Positions 45,661 through 59,300 of a DNA stretch of 64,000 nt are shown piece by piece (position 1 is the first letter of the stretch; every line of letters begins with the position of its first letter). Source of the stretch: Himantopus leucocephalus (lineage: Eukaryota; Chordata; Aves; Charadriiformes; Recurvirostridae); the NCBI GenBank assembly GCA_003993805.1, contig RSEF01000001.1:206146102-206210101 (forward strand), written 5' to 3'. Position numbers and translations under genes: made by a program. The notes beneath the pieces are model-generated. The model was not told the origin of the DNA, searched no databases, and saw nothing but the letters and a program-made list of their open reading frames with translations.

Positions 45661-46314
45661 TACTCAGGAGAGCGGCTAAGATCAGATGGTTTTGTGTGAA
45701 AAAAATCCTTTTGAATTTGTAATTACTATGTAATTTGAAACATCTGTAAAAAGATAAAAGGGAAGCATTCACATGCATGGGGAGTAGCGTATAAAGAATG
45801 CACGTTTCCTTTTATATCCCTATTACTGTGTTTGATCCTCTCCAGCTTCTATAATTGCCCTCCGTGCGATTATCTTCGGCACAATACAACATTTTTTAAG
45901 TCAGTGCAGACTAAAATTGTATTGTAATACAGTGGCTGCTTTGTCTCCAGCAGATCTTAAGTAAATTTGTGGTCAGCAGCAGCGCTATTTGGTAAATAAT
46001 ATAAACCCATGACAGGTTTGCTCAAAGCAGGAAAAGCCTCAGGGTGACTGAGGTGTAAGAAACAGCTCTGAATGAGCTATTCAAATGGAGGAGGCATTTA
46101 AATAATTAACTTCCTTTTGATAGGATTTTCCTGCTGTAGTGGCAGAAAGGATAAACAATTAACAACTCAAACACTCTTTTTTGCCTGAGCTGTCCCTGAC
46201 TGTATGAAATAATGGGCTTTACTCCAGGAGGGGAACAGCACACTGACTATCCTCTTAGCTGAAGAAGACCTTCCTTTCCAAAGGAGGAGGAAAGGGGAGG
46301 TAAAGGGGCTGTAG

Positions 46315-46530
46315 GCTTCGTGTACGGGAGGGTGTGGGGCGCGTCGGGCTGTCTTCCTAAGGCTCGCTATTTCTCCTTGGTCCTAAGGCAGAAGGGGCAG
46401 TGAAGTGTAAGGCTGTGCCCAGCGGGACCGCTGCGGGCAGAAGGTACTCATGCGGGGAGGAACCGACACCAAGGATGGGGTGACACTACGGCACCTTCAC
46501 CCCCTGTGAGTTGACGCCTGCCCGTGCCAG
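46315..46530. promoter_or_regulatory. small CpG-rich cluster
   Basis: About fifteen CpG dinucleotides fall in roughly 215 bp, including 'ggggcgcgtcgggctg', 'agcgggaccgctgcgggc' and 'catgcggggaggaaccgac', while the flanks are CpG-poor. A CAG/CGG-rich run (46740-46760) lies a little downstream. This is compatible with a short CpG island or regulatory element, but no exon can be attached to it. Confidence 0.4.
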
Positions 46531-48651
46531 CCATCATGCTCAGCCTCTGCTGCACTGCTTCCAGACCATCCTGGGGCAACTGATGTCTTCCAGGAGCGGG
46601 GCTGGGGTAGGAGCCGGAGGTCTTTCAAACGGAACAATAAAATAAATGGAAATGAAAAGGGAGGGAGAGGTAGGTGTGTGGCTCAGCTGCAATGTGAACA
46701 CGCTTCACAAAACTTATCCAGCGCAATGGATAATAACAGGCGGCGGCAGCAGCAGCGTCCAGTGCTGGGCTGCCTACCTAGTGGGTCACGGTGCGCATGG
46801 CAGTTGGTCACACATCTGCTGCAGAAGGCCATGTACATTAGACAGCATTCACTTATGCAAATAGGACATATCCAACCCCCTTAAATGCAAATTGTGTGAA
46901 ACTGTAGGGTATCATCCAAAAATAGGATAAGCCCAAAACCTGTCTTTTGAATTGTCTTCTGCTTCATTTGAAACTGGGGGAGGAGCAGTAGGCTGTGCAG
47001 CGCAGCAAGTGCCTTTTGCTGCAGAGACCTACAGAAAAACCATTCCATGCCCCATTTATACAAATCAAACCACATGGCAATACCCAGCATTTTCTCCTAA
47101 CATTGTTAATTAAGAAACTGTTGTGACCATTCACTGTGTACCACTGCAAAAAATAATCCATATCTCTTACAAATGCCGAGCTGAGGACTATTAATATCTT
47201 CAGTTTACTGTTGCTACCTAACTCAATTTCATCCTTATCCTTTGCTTTTGGGGATTTGGTTAAAAAAAATCAGGAAAAGAACAAAGTATATTAGGGCACA
47301 TTGCTGGGAATAAGGCTAAGAAAACATAATAAAAAGTATTGATGAGAAATGCAGACCACATGTGTTTGCAGTCAAATGCCTAGCTGTATTTAACTGAATG
47401 GTAGTCCTGGTTTCTTTAATACTGCATTTACAGCAGTCGTTACAGAAAAGCAAACACATGCACACATGCACAAACATACACAGCATACACACACACACAC
47501 TACAAAATCACCCTCTGAAAATCAGCCCAGTCCGAAGGAACTGGAGCTAAAGGGAGAGGGGCAGTCTGAGAGAAGAGAAACCGTATGAGCTGACTGAGCT
47601 TGCCAAATCTTGACGGTGCTTTTCTGGGCGTACGTCTCTGGGCTCTGTCTGGACTCTATCTGACGATGACAGAATACTTTTTCAACAGGGTTTCCAATTT
47701 CTTTCACAACTTCAAAAAGGGTATTCTGGGCAAAATTGGACAGATTTCTACCTTGTTTTCTGTGAAATCTGGAAGTCTGTAAATCTGGAAGGGGAAAGTA
47801 TTTTTGGGCATCTTCCAGGAGAGGGACATACTTAGCTCAGCCCTGCCCAACAGACCTTTATATGATTATGACTGGATGCTTCCCCAAAGAGGAAGAGGAG
47901 AAGCAGGACCAGGGTCTAAAGACCCAGAAAGGATGGCAGACATGGCTGTGGGCAAGGAAGGGATGATGGGTGGCTCAAGTCCGGGGAGGAAGAAGAAGGC
48001 AGGGAGACAAGGTAGGTCTCCATGCCAGGGAGGAGAGATGGAGGAAAGGGAGGAGACAGAAGTGTCAGGTGGGACCCCGGGATGTCACACAGCCCCTTTT
48101 GCACAGCAAAGAAGAGAGCAGAGGTCTGTGAACAGCAAAACACAGAGTTTTGTGGTACAGGGACTAGTGGCCTAATGGACAGGGTAGGACAGGCTGCAGG
48201 GTTTCACTGCAATGGGTGGTGCAGCCAAACGCACACAGAATTGTGAGGGTGCTCACAAAGCCCAGTCTTGCGGAATGGCCTGGTTAAAAACAGCTGTTAA
48301 GGTAGAAAGGTAAGTGCATACAGCATGTGGGAGCAGAATACCCCAAACTGCCTTCAATTCCCCAAAACTGAGCATGTTAAAGAAGACAGTGGCAACTAGC
48401 TGGATTGAACAGTGAGCAGGGAATTACAGAGAGACTTCTAAACAGTGGAGTCAGCTGAAGAAGGCTTATGAGTGAAGTATAAAAATTTGTAACCACAGGG
48501 AGAGCCCTTGGAGTGGCAGGGGCAGCAGTCAAAGTTGGTGCGACACTGTCAGAAGTACCACCAGCATCCCAACATCTGAGGCTGGGCAGAGCAGCCACCC
48601 TGTTGGACACCATCCAGCTAGCCAGCATCCAGCTAATGTTGTTGTCAACGT
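46531..48651. other. non-coding stretch
   Basis: No gene is supported. A purine-rich stretch (47.88-48.12 kb) produces a charged 123-codon plus frame without a domain. A (CA)n tract is listed separately. Confidence 0.45.
47461..47502. repeat. imperfect (CA)n microsatellite
   Basis: Interrupted ca repeats end in a pure run of about seven units. Confidence 0.8.
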
Positions 48652-49920
48652 GGGTTCACAAAGGGAAAGTCCTGTTTAACTAATTTGATACCCTTTGATG
48701 ATAAGGTTACCTGCCTCGTGGATGAAGGGAAGGCAGTGGATGTAGTTTTTCTGGATTTTAGTAAGGCTTTTGATACTGTCCCTCACAACTTCCTTCTGGA
48801 CAAGTTGTCCAGCTGTAGGATGAGTGGGTTCACAGTGCACTGAGTGAAGAACTGTCTGAAGGGCAGAGTTCAAAGGGTTGTAGTGAATGGAGCTACACCT
48901 GGCTGGTCTGACTGGTCACCAGCGGTGTTCCTCAGGGTTCAATTCTAGGGCCAGTTCTGTTCAATATATTTTTCAATGATCTGGATGCAGGAGTTGAATT
49001 CACCATTAGCAAGTTTGCTAATTATACCAAACTGGGAGGTGTTGTTGATGCTCTTGAGGGACAAGATGCCTTACAGAGGGATCTAGATAGATTGAAGCAC
49101 TGGGCTGTGATTAATGGGATGAATTATAACAAGTCAAAATGCCAGATTCTGCATGCCAGACAAGAGTATAAACTGGGAGAGGAGTGGCTGGAGAGCAGCC
49201 CTGCAGAAAGGGCTGTGGCGGTGCTGGTCAGCTGCAGCTCAACAGGAGTCAGCAGCGTGCCCTGGCAGCCAAGAGGGCAAACCGCATTCAGGGATGCATC
49301 AAACAGAGCATCACCAGCCGGTCAAAAGAGATGATCATCCCACTGTATTCAGCATTGGTGCAGCCTCACCTTGAGCACTGTGTGCAGCGCTGGGCCCTGC
49401 AATTTAAGGATGTGGAGGTTCTTGAATGCATCCAGAGGAGGGCAACAGAGCTGGTGAAAGGGCTGGAAGGAATGTCCTATGAGGAGCAGCTAAGGACTTT
49501 GGGCTTGTCTGGTTTGGAGAAGAGGAGGCTGAGGGGCAACGTCATTGCTGTCTGCAGCTTCCTGAGCCGGCGACATGGAGAGGGAGGTGTTGAGCTCTTC
49601 TCCTTGCTGTCCAGTGACAAGATGTGTTGGAATGGTTCAAAGCTGCACCAGCGGAGGTTTAGACTGGACATTAGGAAGCATTTCTTTACTGAGAGGGTAG
49701 AACAGGCTGCCTAGAGATCTGGTCAGTGCCCCAGGCCTGTCAGTGTTTANAACAGGCTGCCTAGAGATGTGGTCAGTGCCCCAGGCCTGTCAGTGTTTAA
49801 GAGGCATTTGGACAATGCCCTTAAGAACATGCTTTAACTTGGTCAGCCCTGAATTGGTCAAGCAGTTGGACTAGATGATCGTTGTAGGTCCCTTCCAACG
49901 GAAACAGTCCATTCTGTTCT
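48652..49920 (+). mobile_element. CR1 LINE, 1.27-kb 3' part with broken ORF2
   Basis: The plus strand carries CR1 ORF2 from the reverse-transcriptase fingers to the end, but in several frames. It begins 'GFTKGKSCLTNL', continues 'DFSKAFDTVPHNFLLDKL', and has later blocks such as '[10 protein letters not shown]', 'VQRWALQFKDVEVLECIQRR' and 'FRLDIRKHFFTERV'. Frame changes and stops interrupt the reverse transcriptase, so the copy is dead. The 3' end has the usual 'gactagatgatc', 'ggtcccttccaacgg' and a single decayed 'attctgttct' tail. An N-separated duplication near 49.75 kb disturbs the last part. Confidence 0.93.
49701..49799. repeat. N-separated direct duplication of 49 bp (assembly artefact)
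   Basis: The copies at 49701-49749 and 49751-49799 flank one N at 49750 and differ at one base. The CR1 sequence reads correctly if only one copy is kept, which shows the duplication is false. Confidence 0.9.
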
Positions 49921-51052
49921 AGTGGGGTGACAGCACAGGGTGCCACAGTGGAGATGTACCCCTGGGGTGCCCGTGTGTGAGCTTTGGGGTCCTTTGTCAT
50001 TGGTGTGTGTGGGAAGTGCACCCACATCTCACAGGAGGGGTGTGTGAGTAGGGGACCCCCCATTGCCAGGAGAGGGGTGAGCACTGGTGGCCCATGTGGC
50101 CTCTGAGGAGATGGGGTGCACGTAACAGTGAGCACTGTGGGATTAGAGCTTTGGGGGATTAGTTATAAAGGCTATTTTAAAATTTCTAGGTGTTTATTAA
50201 CATTTCATAGGCGTCTAGTGCTGTGGTTTGTCTGTCATATTACTGATATTGATCCTGCATGTACAGTTCACTGATTGCCAGTTAATTATATGTCATTAAA
50301 AAATCTAAAAATTGCTTTGATCCTGTGATTTGGTTTAAACCACATGAGCTGAGCAGCTTCTCCTCTGTGAGAGACGACAGAGGAGCTCTTACAGAAAACA
50401 AAAAGGGTGCAAGCTGCCCAAGTGCTGCCCAGCTCTCACACAGGACTCGGCAGGGGCAGCAAAGCTGAGCTCCTTGAGTCACAAGCGACCCACAAGCAGT
50501 GCAAGGGCAGGTCCCAGCCAGGGGGGGGGATGTCACACGACTTGGGGTGACGCTGCGAGAGGGAGACAGCCATCATGGCTTGATGGGGCTGGCTGGGACC
50601 AACCACATGCCCGCAGCTCCCTCCCAGGAACCACTCCAGGAGTCCCCTTGGAGGATCGTGGTGTGGACCTCGCAGCTCTTGCACTAATGCAGAAATTTGT
50701 GCGTCAGACCCACAGCTTGCAACATGCTTTCAGTCTGCACCAGGGCAGGACAGGCAGCTGTGCCGGGGGAAACATTTCTTTCACTGGAAGCCCTGTGCTG
50801 AGCTCTAGTCAAGACAAATATGGACCATTGCAGCTCCCCTGGTCCAGGTGGTCTCTGCTCCTCATCCCGTGATGGGATAATGTGGGTGAGAAGGCACTTG
50901 CTTTATGTTCCCATCCATGATCCAAATGGTGATCCATTCAGATCAGCCAGGGAATTTAATCTCCTCCTTGGGCCCATGTGCAGCCCTCTAGCCCAGATTG
51001 CAACCCTCATAAGGCTAATTCCCTTCTCATGAAGGAAGAGGCACCCATAATG
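49921..51052. other. non-coding stretch
   Basis: No gene is supported. A G-run lies at about 50521-50529. Frames near 50.3-50.9 kb overlap on both strands in moderately GC-rich sequence. Confidence 0.45.
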
Positions 51053-51087
51053 NNNNNNNNNNAGGGGGGGGGGGGAGGGGGGGCGGG
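51053..51087. repeat. 10-N gap beside a G homopolymer tract
   Basis: Ten N (51053-51062) are followed by a, twelve G, a, seven G, c, three G. The length of the G-run is not reliable. The tract could form a G-quadruplex on the plus strand. Confidence 0.9.
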
Positions 51088-53147
51088 AAGAGCCTGTGAA
51101 AGGTTTGGCGTGCAACACTGGGTGAAAAGTCTGACCAGTATTTCTCCCGAGTTTGCCATCAAAATTACTGTGTGGGTTGTTAAGAAGCATTTAATTCATG
51201 TATTGTAGGTCTAGAAGGAGCAACCATGAAGTCTCCAAATCTGTCTGGACCCATCTCCTGAGTTTCTCAGCCAGTGGTCTATAAAATATCCAAAGGTATC
51301 TACAAAACTAATGGAAAAACAACACAGAGGAAGAGAAAATAGTACATCCACACAAAATCACAGAAAATGAAATTAACACACTTTCAGGAGTTTGTACACT
51401 ATTTTTCCTATTATAACGTAAAGACATTTGTGGATATGATATATGGAGAGTCTGTGGATGACTTCTTCCTCTCCCACAACAAGTTGTGATACGTTTTTAC
51501 ATCAAAAAAGCGAACCATGATTTTACTCCAGAGACTACAAACTTTTTGTTACCATCTAGTCGCTACTATCCACTAACAAACTTTCACTCTGGTAACAGAT
51601 GAAATGCTGCATCCATAGGCGACTTCTTCCCATCTACACCATGGGTCTCAGGCCCACTGACACTCTAGAACAGAATTAGCTGACCAATTCCACAAAATAA
51701 ATCTGTACTGCTAATGCTGATCACAATGTCATTTGTGTCACTACCGTTGCTTTCTGCTGCTGCGCCAGCAGCAAAGGCCATGCTGTGACTGTGATGGTTT
51801 GTTGGCCCAAGCTCTAGTATCACACTGTTTGAAAATTAGAAAACAGAATTTATTACTGGATGTGATTTAATCCTGAGAGAGAGCTTCTGATTCATGCACT
51901 CAGACGCGGTAGCCAGGCAGACCAGTGTAACCCACAGTAGTCTGCACAGATGCTGCTGCCAGCAACAGATCGTGCTTCTATCATCCCACTTGTTTCCTCT
52001 GCTTTAAAGTAAGAAAAGTCTTGACTGTGGCTCGGGGCCAGTTTCTGCCCTGGCTCCCCCAATTCCTCATGTATTTGCCTCTGCTTCTCTTTCTGCAAAT
52101 GTTTTGAATTTTGGTCTGTAATTTTACAAAAGCATGGCTCTCCACACACTTTTTGTTTATTATGATGCTGCCAGACTCAGATGCAGAGATGTTAGGATTT
52201 GCCACAGTGCCTGAGCTGTCCTGTGAAGTACACTGCTATAGTAAAAATGGGATCTCAGATGACAAGATGTATCTCCATACCTTATTTTTCCTCCCTGTTC
52301 CCTTTTGCTGAAGTTGGTTAAGCTTGTAAAGTTTTATGGGATAGGATGTGGCCTGCTGTCTCATTTTAAAGTATACCTAATGAAAATAAACTAAGGGAAA
52401 ATACTCTGTTTATCTGAGAGGCAGTCAGGGGTTGGTACAGTACAAGCATCAAGATCTGAAGATGGCCCATTGATCGTGTGGTTAGCTTGCAATTCAAGTG
52501 ATGTGAGGTAAGAGGGTTTGGTTTTCTTTTTTTCCATAAATATTTTAGTATTACCCTAGAATTTTGCTTTCTACTCCAAACAAATAACATGGTAATGACA
52601 TCTCATTTAGGTGTGTTTGACTGGGGAGCTTTCACTAATCAGAAATGACCCAGTATAGCCTGCAGAGATAGCTGCTTCCAGTATCAGTTTTCTCAGCTAC
52701 CTCTAACTCTTAACGACCTCAGAAGACACCCCCATGTTAGAGGTTATTCCTGTGGATCACTTTCATCAGACCTGTAAATACAGTTACCGTTTTGGTTGAT
52801 GGGCCAGCGCTTTAACAATTTAGTAAGACTTTGCCAAACCTTTCAAGATGAATTCAAGAAAGCAAGGTAGATCCTGTGAGCTGTAGACCCTGTGTCTCTG
52901 ACCTGATCACTGAGAGTCATGTGTGTCCACCTGGTCCATAGAAGCAGCAGCTCCACTGGGGATTTGGGGTAGTCCATCTCAGAACTGGAAAGCCTGGTTG
53001 CTGTGGTAAAACTGTGGAAAAACAGTTATTAATGCATTATCCAGTCTTTGTGAATGATCAAAGTTTACATAGATTGAAGGGAGACTGCTAAAGTTGACAG
53101 AAGAGAAGTGCCCAAAAATAAAAATATATAGTTGAGTCTTCATCTGG
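51088..53147. other. non-coding stretch
   Basis: No supported gene, RNA or transposon. The sequence is AT-rich with scattered short frames only. Confidence 0.45.
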
Positions 53148-53399
53148 CATGGGGAGGTTTAGATTGGATATTAGGAAAAATTTCTTCACCAAAAGGGTTA
53201 TCAAACATTGGAACAGGCTGCCCGGGGAAGTGGTGGAATCGCCATCCCTGGAGGTATTTAAAAGATGGGTAGACATGGTGCTGAGGGACATGGTGCTGAG
53301 GGACATGGTTTAGTGGTGGGTTTTGGCAGTGTTAGGTTGATGGTTGGACTCGATGATCTTAAAGGTCCCTTCCAACCTAGATGATTCTTCGATTCTATG
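53148..53399 (+). mobile_element. CR1 LINE 3' end
   Basis: 'gaggtttagattggatatta', 'ggaacaggctgcccgggga', 'tcgccatccctggaggta' and 'aaaggtcccttccaacctag' are the standard 3' CR1 blocks in plus orientation. The tail is 'attcttcgattctatg'. A 20-bp unit 'gacatggtgctgaggg' (with four more bases) is repeated in tandem at about 53272-53310, a local duplication. ORF2 is represented only by its last codons. Confidence 0.92.
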
Positions 53400-56300
53400 T
53401 CACTCTCCATTCTTCCGTATTCTAAATGAATAGCAGCTATACTATAATTTTATATGATGTGATTTTTTTAGGCTTGATTACAGTTATTTGAGAATGTGAA
53501 GTTTTAAGTAAATTGTAACTTTTTTCTGCATAGGCAGGAATTCTGAGGCTTAATCTCGCATTTTGCTCATAATCTCTATGTGAGAGACTAACGCTAGGAA
53601 CTTATTTTAAATTGTTTTGAACAGTAGGTCTGAGTCTGTTTTAGGTGAGCATGACAATGCAATTTTTCACGTGCATTGCTAACCATAATTGTTTTCTTTG
53701 TTTTAAAGAAATGAACTGGCAGTGATGTGTATGTGTGTTCTTATTTTTGTTTAAGAGAGAGGTTTAGTGTGTGTATGCCTGAAATAGAGCAGATCCTCTC
53801 AACTTTTAGTAATCTACTGTCCTACCTACCTACTTAAGAGAAACACTTTTTAAGGTCTGACTCTTTTCTGGGTAAGAACATTGTAGGCTTAATGCAGCTC
53901 TCCCACATACATCAATTGAATGGGGGTGGCGTGTGAATTAATCAAAAATAAATCTTGTTCTATATTTTATTTTTAATCCTGTATTTTAGCTTCAGGTCAT
54001 ATCCATTATAAAGTCCTCATCTTCATCAGTCTCAATGATTATTTGTGACATTATCTTTCTAAGCAGTATATGTATTTTTTTTTTATTTTATGGAACTATA
54101 AAGTTATGTATATATTGTTCTTTTATGGATACTTTAACAAAGTAAAATGCTTGATGCAGAAAAATCCACCTCCTTCAGTATTTGAAGGCTAGATCCATGG
54201 TATTCATTTAAAAGCTTTTAAGTTTTAGCTTCATTAATACATTCACCCCATGTTGGCTTATGCTCCCCACTCCGTGCCCCCCCCGCCCCGCTCCCCAGCC
54301 TCTCAACAAAAGGTAACTAGAGTGTAAGGAATCAGTCTAGAGGTTAGTCCTACTGTGTTCCTCTGACTAGATATCAATAATGTCCCTCACGTCTTTCCTT
54401 CTATACTCTTCTCCTTATTGCAGCTGTCAAGGCATATAAGTTTTATTCTATATTTTGCATTATTCTCCATTTCAGATTCGCTGAGCTGTATCTACATGTC
54501 ATAAATCATGAAGATGTTACTTCAGTCTGTCTCTCTCTCTCTCCCCGCTCCCCTTTCCCTGAGGTATACAGTTTTTTTTTTAACTTACTCTATAATGAAA
54601 AGTTTTTTGGGGTATAATTTGAAGCATCTCTTACGCATTCCACTTAATATTTTGAACATGGAAGGGGAAATAAAAAACCCTGTGTTGTCAGTCTTCCTTT
54701 CTCTGCAAGATTGTCCCTCTTATTTTTGTACTGTAGTTTATATCTATTTGTGATAGCTGAGTTTATATTTGGTAAGACTTCAACTGTGTTGTGTATTGTT
54801 GTGACTTTGTATTTTGCTGTGATGAGGTGAAGCTCCCACAACAAAATCTGGAGTATTCGGCTTGTTATGATTTTATTACTATTTTTTACTAGCAAGTAGA
54901 ATATTGTCTCTTTATGATTGGAATGACTATTTTCAGATTTAGTTGTTTGCAGTGTGGATTTTGAGGATATTCTTGAGCACTTGGGAGAAAAACAGGTAAA
55001 ATCACTTTCAGAGACAAGAGTTGAGGTCCAGACACTCCCCCACTAAAGCTGCTTTAGAGTTGCTCAGAAAGGCAAGTGCTTTATGCATCTGTTCCCACTT
55101 ACCTGGGTGGGAAGACTGGTGGTAAAAACAATTTTACATCAAAGCTAATTACATGGCAAAGACATATAGCAAAGTAAAAATTTATTAAATTATGTACTTT
55201 GAATCTATTTTATCAATCTGGTTTTGAATCGTGAAACTTGTACTAAATACAAATTGGTGCTCAGCTGATTCTTTTTACAGAAGTTATGCTTAAAATAGAA
55301 ATGAGTGGGCTGGCATTTTTTACAGAATATGATTTCTTCCTCTCTCCCTCCTCCTTCCCACCCTGTTCAACAAAAGTAAGCCCACGGGACAACCTACATT
55401 CAAGCTTCTTCTTTTTATTTTATTATATAAAAAGATGAAGCTATCAAATACCTATGGGAATGCCTAATAACTGTGCTATGACATTATTTTACACGACAAC
55501 TTGTCAAACCTACAACCTAGGTAAGCTGCCATGGGTAAACTCTCACATCTTCAACCAAGTAATACTGTTCCTCTGTCGCCTCCACTGAGTGAAGACTCTT
55601 ATACCTCAGCTGTGGCATACGGCAGAGCTCTGTTCAGCATAGTATGATTTTTAGTTTCCACAGAAAAATTCAATTTTTATTTTTGTTAAATCTGCAGTAG
55701 TTGACTTGATCCCTTTACATGATTAGCGAGTACTAAGGCCTGGCAGCCAGAAGCAGCTCAGTCCTGCATTACCTCCACCCGTCTGTTTTTTGAAAATTTC
55801 TTCAGAAGATGATTTCAGAAGGGATCATTCCTTTCCAAAGCTTTAATTTTTGTGGGTTTTTTGCTTTTTGATCTTGGCATAAATGCTTGAGTCCTTTTTA
55901 CTGTCCCCCTCCCATGTCTTCTGCAACTATTTAGTTGACTATCTGAAAATTAAGCTTTCATTGCCTTAAACTGAGAACGCCATACACCTGGGCTCTCCTG
56001 AAAATGTTCTTACCCTCCTGTTACTTGTTATCTGAGCAAGAAGGAAGAACAGTCATCGCTTTCTTCCGGGGGTGCTGCAAGGGTGATTATTTACTGCTTG
56101 TAAACTTCTTGGAGGGTAAAAAAGCTCCACCTTCTATTGATCCTTCCATTTTAAAGGTCTAAGATAGAAGAGAATGGTGTGCCATAAATGAATATGTAAT
56201 GTTATCACAGGGGATTTTTCAGGCAGAAGAAAATATCGCCATGCGGAAAATGGTTCCTTTCAGTGGGTTAGCGGACTGCAGAGTGGTATTAAAACAGCTT

Positions 56301-59300
56301 TTTGGGTTCTGATAACTGTCACAAGTGTTGCCATTTATGAGGACCGAATAGGAAAGTGATTTGGGAGTAAACATTAGCAGATGCCTTTTCTGATGGGTCT
56401 GTTATGGTGAGAAGATATGCAAAAAGAACAGAGCAGATCCTTATTCTTGAATAGTTGTCTGCTATTGACTGTATGCTCAATGCTGTACATGCGTTATTTG
56501 TTTATGCATAGCCTCCCCTGTAGGTTGGAAAGCATCTAGATCTATCAAGCCAGTGTTGCTCTTGGAAATCTTGCTGGCAAGGAAAAACTTTGTCTTTGCT
56601 TCTTAAATGCAGAAATTGTATGTTTTCTAGTGTTTCAAAGTACATCAGAACAATAAAGGCTCAGAGTGTTTCCAGTGAATGAGGGAAATGCACTCCAAAT
56701 GGTGAATGGTAGCAAAGATGCCTGGTTCACAAGCTGGCTGTGGCACAAGTATCTTGACTCATTCTTTTTTTATTTTATTTGTAGTTTTGAAAAAAAAGCA
56801 AGCATTTTTGTCACAGTAGACAACTTTCTTGTTCAAAATGAAACCCTTCAAGACCAGAGAAAGGTAACATTCAGTACAGCTTTTGTTGACTCTTCATTTC
56901 TTTCTTTTGAAGTAAACAACTATTTGTTGTATGTTTGAAAATAAAGTGCTGTAGATGATTTTTTTGTATTTTTAATATTAGCAGTTTGGTTAAATCATTG
57001 AGGCTAATTCTTTCAAGGTTTTGGTACACATTAGCTGCAGACTGCAAATCGTCCAGAAGTCCTTTTTCACGAGAATTCAAAATCTTCTTATAGAAATCTC
57101 AGGGCCCATGAGGCAGCACTTTAACAGCCCATTTTCAGCTTCCTCCTACTTTCCTATATATTTGTAGCAACACCAAGAAAGTCCCATGACTGGTTTTTGC
57201 AGTAATTTTCTGTAATGTCTCCTTTGTTGCAAAAAAGTGTGCTAATTTTCTTATCCCTTTATAGCACAGGACTGCGTAGAGGCAAGAGAAACTGGGTAAC
57301 AACTCCTTGGCAGCTGTTTCAGCCTTGGAAATTTAATCTCTTTCATTGGTACTTTGGTCTTTCATATGGAGTTTAAATAAGAACCTAACTAGCTGTGTGT
57401 CTGAATGTAGTTGCAACCTGCCTAGGCTGCTGGGGTTTCCTGCATCTGTAGTCCACAGCTATTGTAGCTAAATCATTTAACGACTAACACACTGAAATAT
57501 TCAAAAGTTGCCATGTCCTAAGTATTTTCTGTAGGAAATCCTATTAAATACCAAGCTGCTAGAAGACATCTCTTAAACTTACTGATGCAGTGTTGTTTTT
57601 TTCTCTCTCTACAATAGCTTTTATAACAAGCTGTTGACTTCACTGCATCACAAGGGGTTCTTTTCTACATTAATCACATTTTGAAGGCCCGAACCTTGGA
57701 TGATGGAGAAAAGCCAGAAGTGATCAGTCTGCACATTATGTAGGATCTAAGCATTGTAACACTTAAACTGTGTAAAGCTTGACTTGAATTCAGTTTCACA
57801 TACAAAATTGTGAAATACAGATTTAGGAGAAAATTTAAGTTTTTGGGAAACCTGATGCCAGGTATACATTTCTTTTTTGATGTTAAGCTGGCTTATCAGT
57901 ACACGGTTGTTCCCAATAGGAAAATTAATAGCAGGACTTTAACTTTGCTTGGTGAATTAGATAAAAATGCATAGCAATAATTCTGTTGCTTGTGATGTCT
58001 GGCTGCAGGAAAACTACTAGTGCCAGTGGGTTGGTTTTGACTGGGTCAAGAACAAGTAATGGCTGGAACAGTCTAAAAATCCATTAAACATTATTTCAAC
58101 ATAAAAAAACCCTATAAAAATTTCTTTCCAGGGAAACAAAAAATTCTATATGCACCCAATTTCAGTTTTAAGTTCAAATGTTCTTGGATCTTGTTATCTT
58201 TCTGTTGGCTGTATGAATCAGGGGTCTGCTGTCAGAGACCATCCTCGTGTCAGTGCTCTAGACTGTGATCAGTTCCTCTACTGACTTTCTTTGATAAATT
58301 AACTAATTTAATCTTTTTCCTATATTTCCATATTTTTGAACATACTCTGCTGTTCCAGAGCCTTCAGCCACTCTAAGTGGTTTTTTTTTAAACTTGTAAT
58401 AACAGTCTTAAGATTTTATGTTTCAGTGATTGCTATAAACAAGATCTGTGAAGACTAGCTTAAAAAAAAATGCAACAAAGATGATATTCTAAGGAAAAAT
58501 GTTGAGCCACTAGAATGTCAGTGATTTGGTAATACTTGGGTAGAAGTGCACTCCTACTAACAGCTTATTAGCAATATTGCCTTAACCAACTATTGGATTC
58601 TTTGTATTTTTTTTTTCTGCCATTTGTTTTGGGACAATGGTACTTTTCTCAAACTCACTGAATGGTTACATGGATTAATTTGTTAACATGATGCTGCAAG
58701 TATCAGACATTGTATTAATTCTAGGGATTGTGATTTTTGTCATGGCTCCCCTATTCTTAATTAGGGGATTTGGAACATGAATAAATAATTCCAGCATATG
58801 CAAAGGCCTCTGTGATGGCAGCAGATTAAGCACTTTGCGTTCAGCATGCAAACAACACGCGAATGGATTTCAGAGGAATGTTTTCATGTTTGACGTTTAA
58901 GTTAACTAAATTACGGTTAGTGCTCCATACCACAGAGAGAAAACTTAATTTAGAAACTGAGTCGCTGCAACTCCAGGTGAGACAGTTTGTTATTCACCTA
59001 TCCTCAAAGAAGGAAAATGATCCCACTGTGGTAAGGGATTTAGTTGGTTACATGTAGCTGAACATCTGTAATTGTTTGTCTTACAACCGTTGTTGAGATG
59101 GGAATGCGGCTGAGCTAGTCTTGCTGCTCTGTTTAGTCATTTTGTTCAGCATTTGGGACATCAATTCAACATCTGTAGTGCTGTGCAGTGCACAGAAGCA
59201 GCTCAGGTAACTGACCTGCCGACAGGCTCTGAAGTTGTGATGTGGGAAGGCATTTTAATACAGCAAGGAATTTTAAAGCCATCATGTCAGTTCTATGCAA

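Noticed and set aside
49184..49714. 176-codon plus-strand frame that looks like a protein
   Set aside because: It is the C-terminal part of CR1 ORF2 and belongs to the LINE fragment, not to a host gene.
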